The position numbers and the translations under genes are program-made. From positions 1 to 42,849 of the forward strand of contig NZ_JALPRJ010000072.1 in the NCBI RefSeq assembly GCF_030464885.1: 42,849 nt of DNA, read 5' to 3'. This stretch comes from Caballeronia sp. SEWSISQ10-4 2 (GTDB lineage Bacteria > Pseudomonadota > Gammaproteobacteria > Burkholderiales > Burkholderiaceae). Below, one piece after another: positions 32,856 through 41,419 of the stretch (positions are counted from its first letter, which is position 1; the number at the start of each line of letters is the position of its first letter). The notes below the pieces were generated by a model. It did no database searches. It was not told the origin of the DNA and saw only the letters and a list, made by a program, of their open reading frames with translations.

Positions 32856-35033
32856 TCAACTGCGATGCTGTTTAACCTCCAGCCGGAACTTATGAAGCAA
32901 AGGTTCCGTATATCCACTAGGTTGCGCACGCCCCTCAAACACCAGCGCCTTAGCCGCCTTAAAAGCCAGCGAAGTTTCAAAGTGGCCGGCCATCGGCTGG
33001 TAATGCGGGTCGTTGGCGTTCTGCGTATCAACGACCTTCGCCATGCGCTCGAACGTCTCGTTCACCAGCGCTTCCGACACCACTCCGTGATGCAGCCAGT
33101 TCGCGATATGCTGACTCGATATCCGCAGCGTCGCGCGGTCTTCCATCAGCCCGACATCGTGGATATCCGGTACCTTCGAACACCCCACGCCCTGATCGAT
33201 CCACCGCACCACGTAACCGAGAATCCCCTGCGCGTTGTTCTCGATCTCCTGGCGAATTTCCTCATCCGACCACTGCGCCTTTTCAACGACAGGAATCGTC
33301 AGCAGTCCATTCAGCAGTTCATCGCGAGCGCTGGCGTAACTGGTTTTCTCCATCTCCTGCTGCACGGCTTGCACATCGACCTGGTGGTAATGCAGCGCAT
33401 GCAGCGTTGCTGCGGTCGGCGAGGGCACCCACGCCGTATTCGCACCCGCTTTCGGATGAGCAATTTTCTGCTCGAGCATGGCGTGCATCAGGTCGGGCAT
33501 CGCCCACATGCCCTTGCCGATCTGTGCACGCCCACGCAGCCCTGAGCTAAGTCCCGCCAGCACGTTATTGCGCTCATAAGCCGTGATCCACGCCGACGAC
33601 TTCATGTCGCCCTTGCGCATCATCGGGCCAGCTTCCATCGCGCTGTGCATCTCGTCGCCGGTGCGGTCGAGGAAGCCCGTGTTGATGAACGCCACCCGCG
33701 CCGATGCCACCGCAATGCACGCCTGCAGGTTGACGCTCGTGCGCCGTTCCTCGTCCATGATGCCCATCTTGATGGTGTAACGCGGCAGGCCGAGCAGGTC
33801 CTCAACGCGTCCGAACAGCTCATCGGAGAAAGCGACTTCCGCCGGGCCGTGCATCTTCGGCTTCACGATGTAAATCGATCCCGTGCGCGAATTGAGCTTG
33901 TTCTTGAGGTCGTGCATGGCGCCGAGCGACGTCATCACGGCGTCGAGAATGCCTTCGGGAATCTCGTGCCCATCGCGATCGACGACAGCCGGATTCGTCA
34001 TCAGATGCCCGACGTTACGGATGAACAGCAGCGAGCGGCCATGCAGCTTGACGGTCGAACCATCGGGCGCGGTGTATTCGCGGTCGGCGTTCAGGCGGCG
34101 CGTGAAGGTCTTGCCGTTCTTCGTGACTTCCTCCGCCAGATCGCCTTTCATCAGGCCGGTCCAGTTGCGGTAGAGCTGGACCTTGTCGGCGGCATCGACG
34201 GCTGCGACTGAATCCTCGCAATCGATGATTGTCGAAACGGCCGCCTCCATGAGCACGTCCTTCACATGCGCGGCATCGGTCTTGCCGATGGAATCCGTCG
34301 CGTCGATCTGGATCTCGAAGTGCAGGCCGTGATGCTTGAGCAGCACCGCAGACGGCGAGCCGGCATCGCCCTGGAAACCGATGAACTGATCGGGAGACTT
34401 CAACGCCGACGTGCTGTTTTTCAACGTCACGGCAAGCTTGCCGCCTTCGACGCGATACGCGGTGGCATCGACATGAGAACCGTTGGCGAGCGGCGCGGTT
34501 TCATCAAGAAATGCGCGAGCGCGTGCAATCACGCGCGCACCGCGAGCCGGGTTGAACTGCGCGGTCCGGTGCGCGCCGTCGGTGTCGGGGATTGCGTCGG
34601 TGCCGTAGAGCGCGTCATACAAGCTGCCCCAGCGCGCGTTCGCCGCGTTGAGCGCGTAGCGCTGGTTCGACAGCGGCACAACGAGTTGCGGCCCGGCTTG
34701 CCCGGCGATTTCCGTATCGACGTTCTGGGTCGTCGCCTGCACCGCGCCGCTCGCCGGCACGATGTAACCGATACCTTCCAGAAACGCGCGATACGCTTTC
34801 AAATCCCGCACCGGTCCCGGATTCTTTCGATGCCACTGGTCCAGTTCCGTCTGCAGCCGATCACGCTCGGCGAGCAGCGCGCGGTTCTTCGGCGCGAGAT
34901 CGTGGACGAGGGCATCGAAGCCTTTCCAGAACGCTTCGCTATCGATGCCAACGCCCGACAACGCTTCTTCATCGACGTACTGGCTGAGCTCGGCTGCAAC
35001 CTGCAATCCGTTTCGCTTGATCATTTGACTCAT
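32856..35033 (-). CDS. glcB: Malate synthase G
   Basis: 725 residues, the length of the monomeric G isoform. Recognisable segments include EDSVAAVDAADKVQLYRNW, the active-site RSLLFIRNVGHLM, MHGPAEVAFSDELF, GIMDEERRTSVNLQACIA, WITAYERNN and the C-terminal HWxxxDQGVGCSK-like RWIDQGVGCSKVPDI. It condenses glyoxylate and acetyl-CoA to malate. With acs and the acetate-type symporter nearby it closes a route for growth on acetate, glycolate or glyoxylate. GGAG precedes the ATG by about eight bases. No glyoxylate regulator adjoins it. Confidence 0.96.
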   Translation of the reverse strand: MSQMIKRNGLQVAAELSQYVDEEALSGVGIDSEAFWKGFDALVHDLAPKNRALLAERDRLQTELDQWHRKNPGPVRDLKAYRAFLEGIGYIVPASGAVQATTQNVDTEIAGQAGPQLVVPLSNQRYALNAANARWGSLYDALYGTDAIPDTDGAHRTAQFNPARGARVIARARAFLDETAPLANGSHVDATAYRVEGGKLAVTLKNSTSALKSPDQFIGFQGDAGSPSAVLLKHHGLHFEIQIDATDSIGKTDAAHVKDVLMEAAVSTIIDCEDSVAAVDAADKVQLYRNWTGLMKGDLAEEVTKNGKTFTRRLNADREYTAPDGSTVKLHGRSLLFIRNVGHLMTNPAVVDRDGHEIPEGILDAVMTSLGAMHDLKNKLNSRTGSIYIVKPKMHGPAEVAFSDELFGRVEDLLGLPRYTIKMGIMDEERRTSVNLQACIAVASARVAFINTGFLDRTGDEMHSAMEAGPMMRKGDMKSSAWITAYERNNVLAGLSSGLRGRAQIGKGMWAMPDLMHAMLEQKIAHPKAGANTAWVPSPTAATLHALHYHQVDVQAVQQEMEKTSYASARDELLNGLLTIPVVEKAQWSDEEIRQEIENNAQGILGYVVRWIDQGVGCSKVPDIHDVGLMEDRATLRISSQHIANWLHHGVVSEALVNETFERMAKVVDTQNANDPHYQPMAGHFETSLAFKAAKALVFEGRAQPSGYTEPLLHKFRLEVKQHRS

Positions 35034-35397
35034 GGGTAACTCCAGCTCTGTTTGTATTCGTTGCCGTTCAGCACATTCAGCATTGTAGTTGCGATGTTAA
35101 CGCTTCTTTATCCGATCGATTTGGCGGCGGCGCGGCACGAGCACCGCGGGTTCGGCGGCCGGGGCGTCGCTGAAGGCTAAATGAAGCCTTCAGCGACGCC
35201 CTTCAGCGCCATTTGACCCATGGCTGCGGAAGGTCGCTTCGAGCCTCACTGCCTATTAGGTTATCCGCCGGTTACCCGGGCAAAAAGACAAGCGCCGCGG
35301 GAATGTCTATATTTGTCGTCCTGTGCGCCGAACTCGACCCGAAAACCTATCGCCGAGGCGTCAACGATCTCCCTCATGCACCAGGATAAGGATAACC
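35034..35397. other. 364-bp divergent region, glcB/GST, with a 16-bp-arm hairpin
   Basis: No gene is supported. It must hold both promoters. A perfect inverted repeat stands at 35163-35178 and 35185-35200 (16-base arms, six-base centre). No T-run follows. It lies about 130 bases before glcB and 200 before the GST gene. Confidence 0.6.
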
Positions 35398-36102
35398 ATG
35401 ACCGATTTGTCCGCTTTCCCCATCACAGCAAAATGGCCCGCGCAGTTTCCCGACCGGATTCAGCTTTATTCGCTGCCGACGCCAAACGGCGTCAAGGTAT
35501 CGGTCATGCTCGAGGAGACCGGCTTGCCGTACGAGCCGCATCTGGTCAGCTTCGAAACCAACGACCAGATGTCGCCGGCGTTTTTATCGCTGAATCCCAA
35601 TAACAAGATTCCCGCGATCCTCGACCCCAATGGCCCCGATGGCAAACCGCTGGCCTTGTTCGAATCCGGCGCGATCCTGCTCTATCTCGCCGACAAAACT
35701 GGCCAGTTCATCCCGCAAGACGCCGCCAGCCGCTACGAGACGATCCAGTGGGTCATGTTCCAGATGGGTGGTATTGGTCCGATGTTTGGCCAGGTCGGTT
35801 TTTTCCACAAGTTCGCCGGCAGGGAATATGAAGACAAGCGGCCGCGCGACCGTTACGTAGCCGAATCGAAGCGTCTGCTTGGCGTGGTCGACCAGCGGCT
35901 GGCCGGTCGCAAGTGGATCATGGGCGATGACTACACGATTGCCGATATGGCAAGCTTTCCGTGGATCCGCAACCTGGTCGGTTTTTACGAAGCGGGCGAT
36001 CTGGTGGGTATCGAAAATTTTCCGAACGTGAAACGCGCACTGGACGCGTTCGTCGCGCGGCCGGCGGTGGTCAGAGGCCTGAATATTCCGAAGCGGGGCT
36101 GA
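35398..36102 (+). CDS. Glutathione S-transferase, Nu-class-like (YfcG/YghU)
   Basis: 234 residues. The thioredoxin-like N-domain begins with QLYSLPTPNGVKVSVMLEETGLPYEPHLV, in which the TPNG turn supplies the glutathione-contacting Thr/Asn of Nu-class enzymes; the cis-Pro is in NKIPAI and ESGAILLYLA binds glutathione. The helical C-domain follows (YVAESKRLLGVVDQRLAGRKWIMGDDYTIADMA). Relatives act as disulfide-bond reductases and peroxidases. AAGGA before the ATG at 35398. Stands alone. Confidence 0.92.
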   Translation: MTDLSAFPITAKWPAQFPDRIQLYSLPTPNGVKVSVMLEETGLPYEPHLVSFETNDQMSPAFLSLNPNNKIPAILDPNGPDGKPLALFESGAILLYLADKTGQFIPQDAASRYETIQWVMFQMGGIGPMFGQVGFFHKFAGREYEDKRPRDRYVAESKRLLGVVDQRLAGRKWIMGDDYTIADMASFPWIRNLVGFYEAGDLVGIENFPNVKRALDAFVARPAVVRGLNIPKRG

Positions 36103-36311
36103 GGGGGCTCGAAGGCGTGCGGCCGGCGGGGACGATCCGGCCCAGGCGGGAAACCTGTCCGGCAGCCGGACGTCGGAAACCAAGGCCATAAACCGATCAG
36201 TTCGCCGCGCAAGCCGTGGGCAGATCGACGTAATCGCCGGCTTTCAACTCCATCGCCGTAAGGCGGGCGCGCCGGATCGTGCATCCGCCGCCGCAGCAGC
36301 AGCTATCGACA

Positions 36312-36905
36312 TCACCACGCGTACTTGACTCCAGGGCGCACGATGTACTCGTGATAGCTCTGCGCTCCCCACGCGCCGCTCACAGTGCTCCAGGCCATCC
36401 AGCGTTTTCCGAGATCGCGGTTCACGCCCAGCTTCACCTGGTATCGATTGGCGGGATAAAGACTGCCCTTGGGCAGCTCATTGAATGAAACGGTGCTGCT
36501 GGTGTTCGTGTGCCACCAGTTAGCCGCCACGTAGAACTGCGCCTTCTTGCCGGCACTACGCTGCACGGTGCGCTGCAGCCGTAGTCCAAGCCGGGTGATA
36601 ACGCCGCTGGAATTGGCTCCGTCCACCTGAGTGCCGTTAGGCTCGTTAAGCGAATCCTCCCGATAGTCAACGGAGATGAGCTGGCCCTGTGGCACGACCA
36701 CCCAATCGCCTCTTCGAGGGAGGGCATAGTCCACCTCGCTGGATACCGCCCAGCCATGGGCGTAGTACTTCACCGTGGGCAGCTCGTCGCCCTCGACGTT
36801 GTTGTTGAACCACCCGTACTGCATCCAGGTATCGGCGTAGACGCCCGATCGGCTTTCTTCGTTCTGGTACCAGGTTGCATAGGCGCCGACGCTGTAGCCT
36901 TCGAC
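36312..36905 (-). pseudogene. Beheaded autotransporter beta-domain
   Basis: About 198 residues of a pertactin/AIDA-type autotransporter C-terminus: EGYSVGAYATWYQNEESRSGVYADTW, YKxxGWAVSSEV-like YAHGWAVSSEVDYA, the VPQGQLI strand, and a final aromatic residue (GVKYAW) as outer-membrane barrels need. The passenger domain and the first strands are missing: homology stops at about 36905, where the opposite strand becomes ccmF. The frame stays open to 37112 only by reading antisense ccmF. No signal peptide exists, so it cannot be exported. A remnant left by a rearrangement. Confidence 0.8.
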
Positions 36906-37184
36906 GTCGCACTCGGCGATGCAGCCGATAACAGCAACACCGCCTGGACCGTGCGCGTGCAGATCAAACCGTTCGTCGACTGGATCTGGGCGAGATGTTT
37001 GTTGATGGCGTTTGGCAGAGTGTTGGCCGCGAGCGACCGGCGGTATCGGCTGGCCGTGCGTGAGCGGCGGGAGGCTGCATCGGGTGCTGCTCACGTGCGC
37101 ATTCGAACTCAAGCGGCTATCGCGGCGGCTAATGTGAAGGAGACACGGGTGAAGGAGACACGGGTGAAGGAGACGAGATCATGA
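36904..37184 (+). pseudogene. ccmF: 3' end of ccmF (cytochrome c maturation)
   Basis: About 90 codons. The residues VALGDAADNSNTAWTVRVQIKPFVDWIW followed by LAASDRRYRLAVRERREAA are the periplasmic end and last membrane segment of CcmF, which ligates haem to cytochrome c with CcmH. The preceding 550 or so residues are gone, replaced at about 36904 by the autotransporter relic. The stop (37182-37184) overlaps the ccmG ATG, the normal arrangement in ccm operons, so this is in its original place. The last residues are a VKETR triplication. Confidence 0.82.
37134..37174 (+). repeat. 15-bp tandem repeat, 2.7 copies
   Basis: Units of 15 bases (start GTGAAGGAGACACGG) run from 37134, 37149 and 37164, the last partial. 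They encode VKETR in the ccmF remnant and each contains a GAAGGAGA ribosome-site-like core for ccmG. Confidence 0.85.
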
Positions 37185-37718
37185 AACGCTTTCTGCTTCC
37201 GCTGATTCTTTTCGCAGGCTTGAGCGTGGTGCTGGCGGCGTCGCTGTCGAACGACCCGAGACGCCTGCCGTCGACGTTCATCGGCAAGCAAGCGCCCACC
37301 TTCGATCTGCCGCGTCTCGATGCCGCCGACCGGCGTCTGTCGCCCGAAGCGTTGCGCGGGCAGGTGTGGGTGATGAACGTGTGGGCGTCGTGGTGCGAGT
37401 CGTGCCGCGATGAACATGCGTCGCTGGTAGCGCTCGCAGGCAAGAATATCGTGCCGATCTACGGGCTCGATTACAAGGGTGAGCCGGCCGCGGCGCAACA
37501 GCGGCTCAAGCAGGCGGGCAACCCGTATATCGCATCGATGGTGGACCGCTCGGGGCAGACGGCTATCGACTATGGCGCGTATGGCGTGCCGGAGACGTTT
37601 GTCGTCGACCGGCGTGGTGTGACGCTTCAAACGCTCGGGACCGCTGACGCAAACCGCACTCGACACGCAAATCCTGCCGCTCGTACGCAGGCTCCAGGGT
37701 GAGAGCGATGATGAATAG
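37181..37718 (+). pseudogene. ccmG: Frameshifted ccmG (thiol:disulfide interchange, DsbE)
   Basis: The first 147 codons read as CcmG: a signal anchor (FLLPLILFAGLSVVLAASL), the thioredoxin fold with the redox motif WCESC (WASWCESCRDEHASL) and YGVPETFVVDRRGV. At about 37622 the frame slips: the true ending (RFKRSGPLTQTALDTQ, then ILPLVRRLQGESDDE and TAG at 37716-37718) lies in the next frame, as after loss of two bases. The unshifted frame runs to 37702 with a foreign tail. CcmG keeps apocytochrome and CcmH thiols reduced. Loss of the last helix probably harms it; with the damage to its neighbours I call it a pseudogene. Confidence 0.8.
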
Positions 37719-38471
37719 GATCGTGGTCGCGTTGTGCTGCGCGTTAGCGACGGGTGTGGCCGGCGCGGCGGCCAGGTCCGGTGTCGTGGTGATTGTCGAG
37801 GCCAATGTCAGCGATCAGGGAATGGCTAACTCGCCTGCTGACGCGCGGGTTCAAAGCAACGTTCGAACCCAATTTGACGCGAGCCCGAGCACCGGAATCA
37901 TCGCGACTGCAAGCGTCAACCCGGCACTTACCGCTCGCATCCGCCGCCTCGAATCGAGCTTTCGCTGTCTTATGTGCCAGAACGAAACCATCGCGGATTC
38001 AACAGCCGATCTCGCCGCCGATCTCCGCCTGAATATTCACGAGCAAGTCGAGCAGGGCGCAACCGATGCGCAGATTCGCGACTACATGGCGATCCTGTGC
38101 GCAGCTGTGCCGCTGATGCAGCGTGAAATCCCAGCCGATGCACCTAAAGCTCGCGCGCTGACGGTCTCGCTGTATCGGCGGGAATTGGCCGATGCCGATC
38201 TGCACGCGGGCGCGTTGTCGGAAGATCAGCGTGCGACGTTACGCAGCGATATCGAACGGCGCGTGCTCATGGATACCGCCGCCGCACCTTCGCTCACACG
38301 AAGGTCTGATTCGCCATCAATCCAGCCGACACGCTGTCGGCCTACCCGCAGGTCGTAGTGGAAGCACGTATTGTTTCGACATCGGGTGGGGATGATCTGA
38401 CCGGACGAAGTGATGCGAAGGGGGCGGAGAGCCGGCACGCGAGTGTGGTGATTGCGGCGCCATCGCTATAG
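37708..38471 (+). pseudogene. ccmH: Collapsed ccmH-ccmI fusion remnant
   Basis: Starts as CcmH: signal peptide (IVVALCCALATGVAGAAA), then NPALTARIRRLESSFRCLMCQNETIADS with the haem-handling CLMC motif, up to DAQIRDYM. There the CcmH body ends and the frame joins CcmI-like sequence (REIPADAPKARALTVSLYRRELADADL, LRSDIERRVL). After about 38300 the frame is lost; the end of CcmI is found in another frame at 38313-38471 (INPADTLSAYPQVVVEARI to VVIAAPSL, stop TAG). The tetratricopeptide middle of CcmI is deleted. In frame from 37708 the product would be 216 residues, stopping at 38358. Not functional as a maturation component. Confidence 0.78.
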
Positions 38472-38552
38472 GCGTTTTGCCTGTCACCCCCAATTTCCGA
38501 ACCCACCGCAAAAACTTGTTAAGCTCGGCTTTCGATCACTTCAATTCCCGGT

Positions 38553-39290
38553 ATGTTCGAGTTCGAAGAGCTATTTTTAATTGCCTACAAGAAGGAACGT
38601 GCGACAAGCCGGCGCTTGTCGAAGCTCACCTCACTCTCCGCGCACGCTGCTTTGACGCAGACGCTGGAAAAATCCGCCGGCATGCAGACGCTTGCTGAGC
38701 TCGTGAGCGCCCGGCATCGGGAACGGGCCGCAGCAGAGCAGGCGCTAACCCAGCGCGAACAAGAACGTGCTGCCGCTCGCGCGGCCAGAAAGCCGCAACC
38801 GGCCGCCCGCGACGCCCTTGCATGGCACGCCTGGTTCGACGGCTCGGCGCATCCGAATCCGGGCAAGATCGGCATTGGTGGCGTGCTGGAAAGCCCGGAC
38901 GGCGAAGTCGTGAAAATCAGTGCGCTCGCCGGTCACGGCGATAGCTGCGAGGCCGAATATCTTGCGCTGATCGCGGTGCTGGAAGCGGCGTTATCGCGAA
39001 CACCAATGCCAGATAAGCTCGTGATCCACGGCGACAGCCAAGTCGTGATCGAAGACGTGCTTCGCGACGAAGCCAGCGGTGCGGCCGGGCTCAGTTCCTA
39101 CGCAACGCAGGCGCGCCATTTAATCGCCCAGCTCGCCGATGTCCGTCTCCAGTGGATTCCACGCGCCCGCAACGCAGCCGCCGATGCGCTTTCGCAGCAC
39201 GCAATCCACGGCGGTACCGAGGCAAACGCTCAAGACAAATCGCGTACGTCCATCACCGGTGCGTCGCCGAACGTGTCGCTCAACGCGTAG
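38553..39290 (+). CDS. RNase HI-like protein with helical N-terminal domain
   Basis: 245 residues. Residues 1-90 are helical and charged with no known motif (MFEFEELFLIAYKKERATSRRL; then ARHRERAAAEQALTQREQERAAARAARK). From about 92 a ribonuclease HI fold follows with all four acidic catalytic residues: Asp in AWFDGSAHPNPG, Glu in CEAEYLALIAVL, Asp in VIHGDSQVVIED and Asp in ARNAAADALSQ. It lacks the basic protrusion of E. coli RNase HI, like plant-type and RVT_3 proteins. It should cut RNA in RNA-DNA hybrids. The last 61 bases overlap the convergent SDR gene. Confidence 0.87.
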   Translation: MFEFEELFLIAYKKERATSRRLSKLTSLSAHAALTQTLEKSAGMQTLAELVSARHRERAAAEQALTQREQERAAARAARKPQPAARDALAWHAWFDGSAHPNPGKIGIGGVLESPDGEVVKISALAGHGDSCEAEYLALIAVLEAALSRTPMPDKLVIHGDSQVVIEDVLRDEASGAAGLSSYATQARHLIAQLADVRLQWIPRARNAAADALSQHAIHGGTEANAQDKSRTSITGASPNVSLNA

Positions 39291-39961
39291 TCGAGCACTT
39301 TGCGGGCGGCATCGGCGGGTGTCGAAAGCTGGCCGTTGCGTTTGAGTTCATCGAATTTTTCCCGCAACGGAAAGCGCTCCAGGCCCGTGCCGCGAATCTC
39401 GGCTTGCATGTCCGTATCGACGACACCCGGCGCCACGCTGCACACCCGCAACGCCCGTTTGTTATCCAGCGCGACCGCGCGCGCGTGATGATCGAGCGCC
39501 GCCTTCGTCGCGCAATAAATGCTCCAGCCGGGATACGCGTTACGCGCTGCGCCACTCGAAACATGCACGATCCGTCGCTCGTCGGACGCCGTGCTTGCCG
39601 CAGCCACCGCGGCTGACAACATCAACGGCGCGGCGACGTTGAGGCTCACCGCGCGGCCGATCGCGTTCACATCCTGCCCTTCGATTCCACCTACCGGCTG
39701 CAACATCCCGGCGTTGTTGATCAACAGCACGGTATGCGCACCATCGATAAACCGGGCAAGCGTTTCAGTCCCAAGCCACGCGCCGAGCGTTGCGGGATTG
39801 GCGAGGTCGAGTTCAACTTCCTGCAGCAGAGCTGAACCGGGAGCATTGCTGCGTGTCCGCGATACCCCGAGCACCGCGATGCCGCGTGACAGCATGAGGT
39901 CGGCCAGCGCCGCGCCGAGGCCGCGTGTATGACCGGTGAGAATCGCCTTGATATTGTTCAT
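39230..39961 (-). CDS. Short-chain dehydrogenase/reductase
   Basis: 243-residue classical SDR. The cofactor motif is TGHTRGLG (9-16), NNAGML is near 82-87, the catalytic serine is in VHVSSGAARN, and Tyr and Lys are in YCATKAAL. The set resembles sepiapterin-reductase-like SDRs, but His in the first glycine motif and lack of neighbours give no clue to the substrate. It ends inside the 3' end of the RNase HI-like gene (overlap 39230-39290), so the two transcripts are antisense at their ends. Confidence 0.9.
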   Translation of the reverse strand: MNNIKAILTGHTRGLGAALADLMLSRGIAVLGVSRTRSNAPGSALLQEVELDLANPATLGAWLGTETLARFIDGAHTVLLINNAGMLQPVGGIEGQDVNAIGRAVSLNVAAPLMLSAAVAAASTASDERRIVHVSSGAARNAYPGWSIYCATKAALDHHARAVALDNKRALRVCSVAPGVVDTDMQAEIRGTGLERFPLREKFDELKRNGQLSTPADAARKVLDYALSDTFGDAPVMDVRDLS

Positions 39962-40760
39962 GTCCGCACAATCCGGGGATAAAAGTCAAGACAGAAAGTT
40001 ACCACGAGTGCCTGACAGTTCACGCCATATGTCCGCCGAGACAAATGCATCGGAATACGAAACGATAGACATAGAAAACGTATCCAATCAAGCGAACAAT
40101 TGACGCCAATCAAAAGATAACGCCGCGATCCCTCCAGCGCGCGCGAATTTCCAACCTCGGCCTTCATCTCGAAAAGCTGAACGCTGTATGTGCAAGCCTT
40201 GGTCACACATTTTCAGAGGGTGCTGGGATAATCGCGACTTCCCATGCATCGGACTCCTTCATTAACGAATCATTCGCACCGGTTTTCTGGTATCGCCTAT
40301 GAGATAAGCACGTCGCGAGCGGTTCAGATCCATGGAAGCACCGTCCAACCTTATCGAGAATTCCCATGACTCCACATCCGTCGGGTACGTCGCAGACGCG
40401 CTCGTTCACGACCGTTTTCCTGATCGAAATATAGAAATATCCGTCCCTGCCTTTCCTAGAATGGCTTCGTCGCACCGAGCAGATTTTTGTGTACCTTCCT
40501 GTGTCCCTTCAACGCAAAGCGATGCCGGCTTCGCAGCTTCGCGTGCCATAGCTTTGACTCGGTTGATTCTGTTAAAAAAATCGCCGCATCCTGGGCGAGA
40601 AAATCGACCTATCAGATTGGCCTACAAGCCGCTCGTGAGCGTCGGTTACGCGCACATGTGTAACGTGACATAAGGCGCACACGAGCCCGAATCGCGCGGT
40701 TTCGGCTCGTGTGCGGGCTATACGTAGGCGTCAAGTTGGAGGATAGCGCGTCGCCGGGTA
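39962..40760. other. 799-bp region without a convincing gene
   Basis: Less GC-rich than its surroundings by eye. Several frames of 80-113 codons exist on both strands (39958-40206 minus, 40203-40475 minus, 40332-40673 plus), but they overlap, start mostly with GTG, lack ribosome sites and show no protein-like pattern. An 11-base inverted repeat lies at 40677-40714. Probably acquired or decayed DNA. Confidence 0.5.
40677..40714. repeat. Inverted repeat (11-bp arms) upstream of the SHOCT gene end
   Basis: GCACACGAGCC (40677-40687) and GGCTCGTGTGC (40704-40714) pair around a 16-base loop. No T-run follows, so it is a weak candidate terminator for the minus-strand SHOCT gene. Confidence 0.5.
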
Positions 40761-41102
40761 TCACATCGCTTTCAAGATATCCGCACGCTTGGAGTCGTAT
40801 TCTTCCTTGCTGATCAAGCCGCGTTTATAAAGGTCGCTTAGATCGGCCAGCTTTCGTGATGTGGTGCCCCCCGCGTTTGGTGAATCAGCAACCCGTGACG
40901 GACAGGCGTTCGCGCACAGGTGCATGGCGTCGGTGCACTGGTGTTGAGCCATAAGCGGAAAGAGCGTGAACTTTCCGAGACATTCGGAATAGTTCGCCGT
41001 GCAGGATTGAGCGCAAGCCGCATCAATCTTGCTGGTATCAATGTCCGAAACGCTTGCACAACCAGCCAGAAGGAACGTTAGGAGCAGCGTCTTGTTCTTC
41101 AT
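40761..41102 (-). CDS. Lipoprotein with C-terminal SHOCT domain
   Basis: 113 residues. A short lipoprotein signal ends in the lipobox LLAGC (Cys15). The mature part has six further cysteines spaced in CxxxC-like fashion (ACAQSCTANYSEC; CTDAMHLCANAC), which could form disulfides in the periplasm, and the last 30 residues are a SHOCT segment (LADLSDLYKRGLISKEEYDSKRADIL), a short domain seen at protein ends with proposed oligomerisation or nucleic acid roles. Function unknown. The ribosome site is weak, and a 14-bp palindrome stands 13 bases before the ATG. Confidence 0.82.
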   Translation of the reverse strand: MKNKTLLLTFLLAGCASVSDIDTSKIDAACAQSCTANYSECLGKFTLFPLMAQHQCTDAMHLCANACPSRVADSPNAGGTTSRKLADLSDLYKRGLISKEEYDSKRADILKAM

Positions 41103-41114
41103 TAATTGTCCCGA

Positions 41115-41128
41115 GGGTACATGTACCC
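41115..41128. repeat. 14-bp palindrome before the SHOCT lipoprotein gene
   Basis: GGGTACATGTACCC is perfectly self-complementary. Its place just upstream of the start suggests an operator or an RNA hairpin near the ribosome site. Confidence 0.5.
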
Positions 41129-41419
41129 AAAGGCGCCTACGACCGTCGTCAACGAGGCGCGATCTACTAAGTGACGCTGAACGCTCTACAACTGATTCGG
41201 AGCGTCGAGATAAGTGTAAAGGGTCACCCCAAACCTTGGGACTTTTTGTTCTGACGCAACTTCGGCGTGCTTGAGACTGTCGCGGCAGCTGGGTTCGCCC
41301 CGTCCCGGTCGGTCACGTTTCCGAAGAGCGAACGTCCAACGATCGACATGTGCGGGACCAGCTTGTCAGTTGCCGTGTGTGGGATCGGAGGGCCGGTCAA
41401 TGCAGCGAATGTGTGAGTA

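Noticed and set aside
36195..36310. Cys/Gly-rich open stretch on the minus strand ending LPTACAAN
   Set aside because: Protein-like end (MELKAGDYVDLPTACAAN) but no start codon with a ribosome site; could be a gene remnant, not supportable alone.
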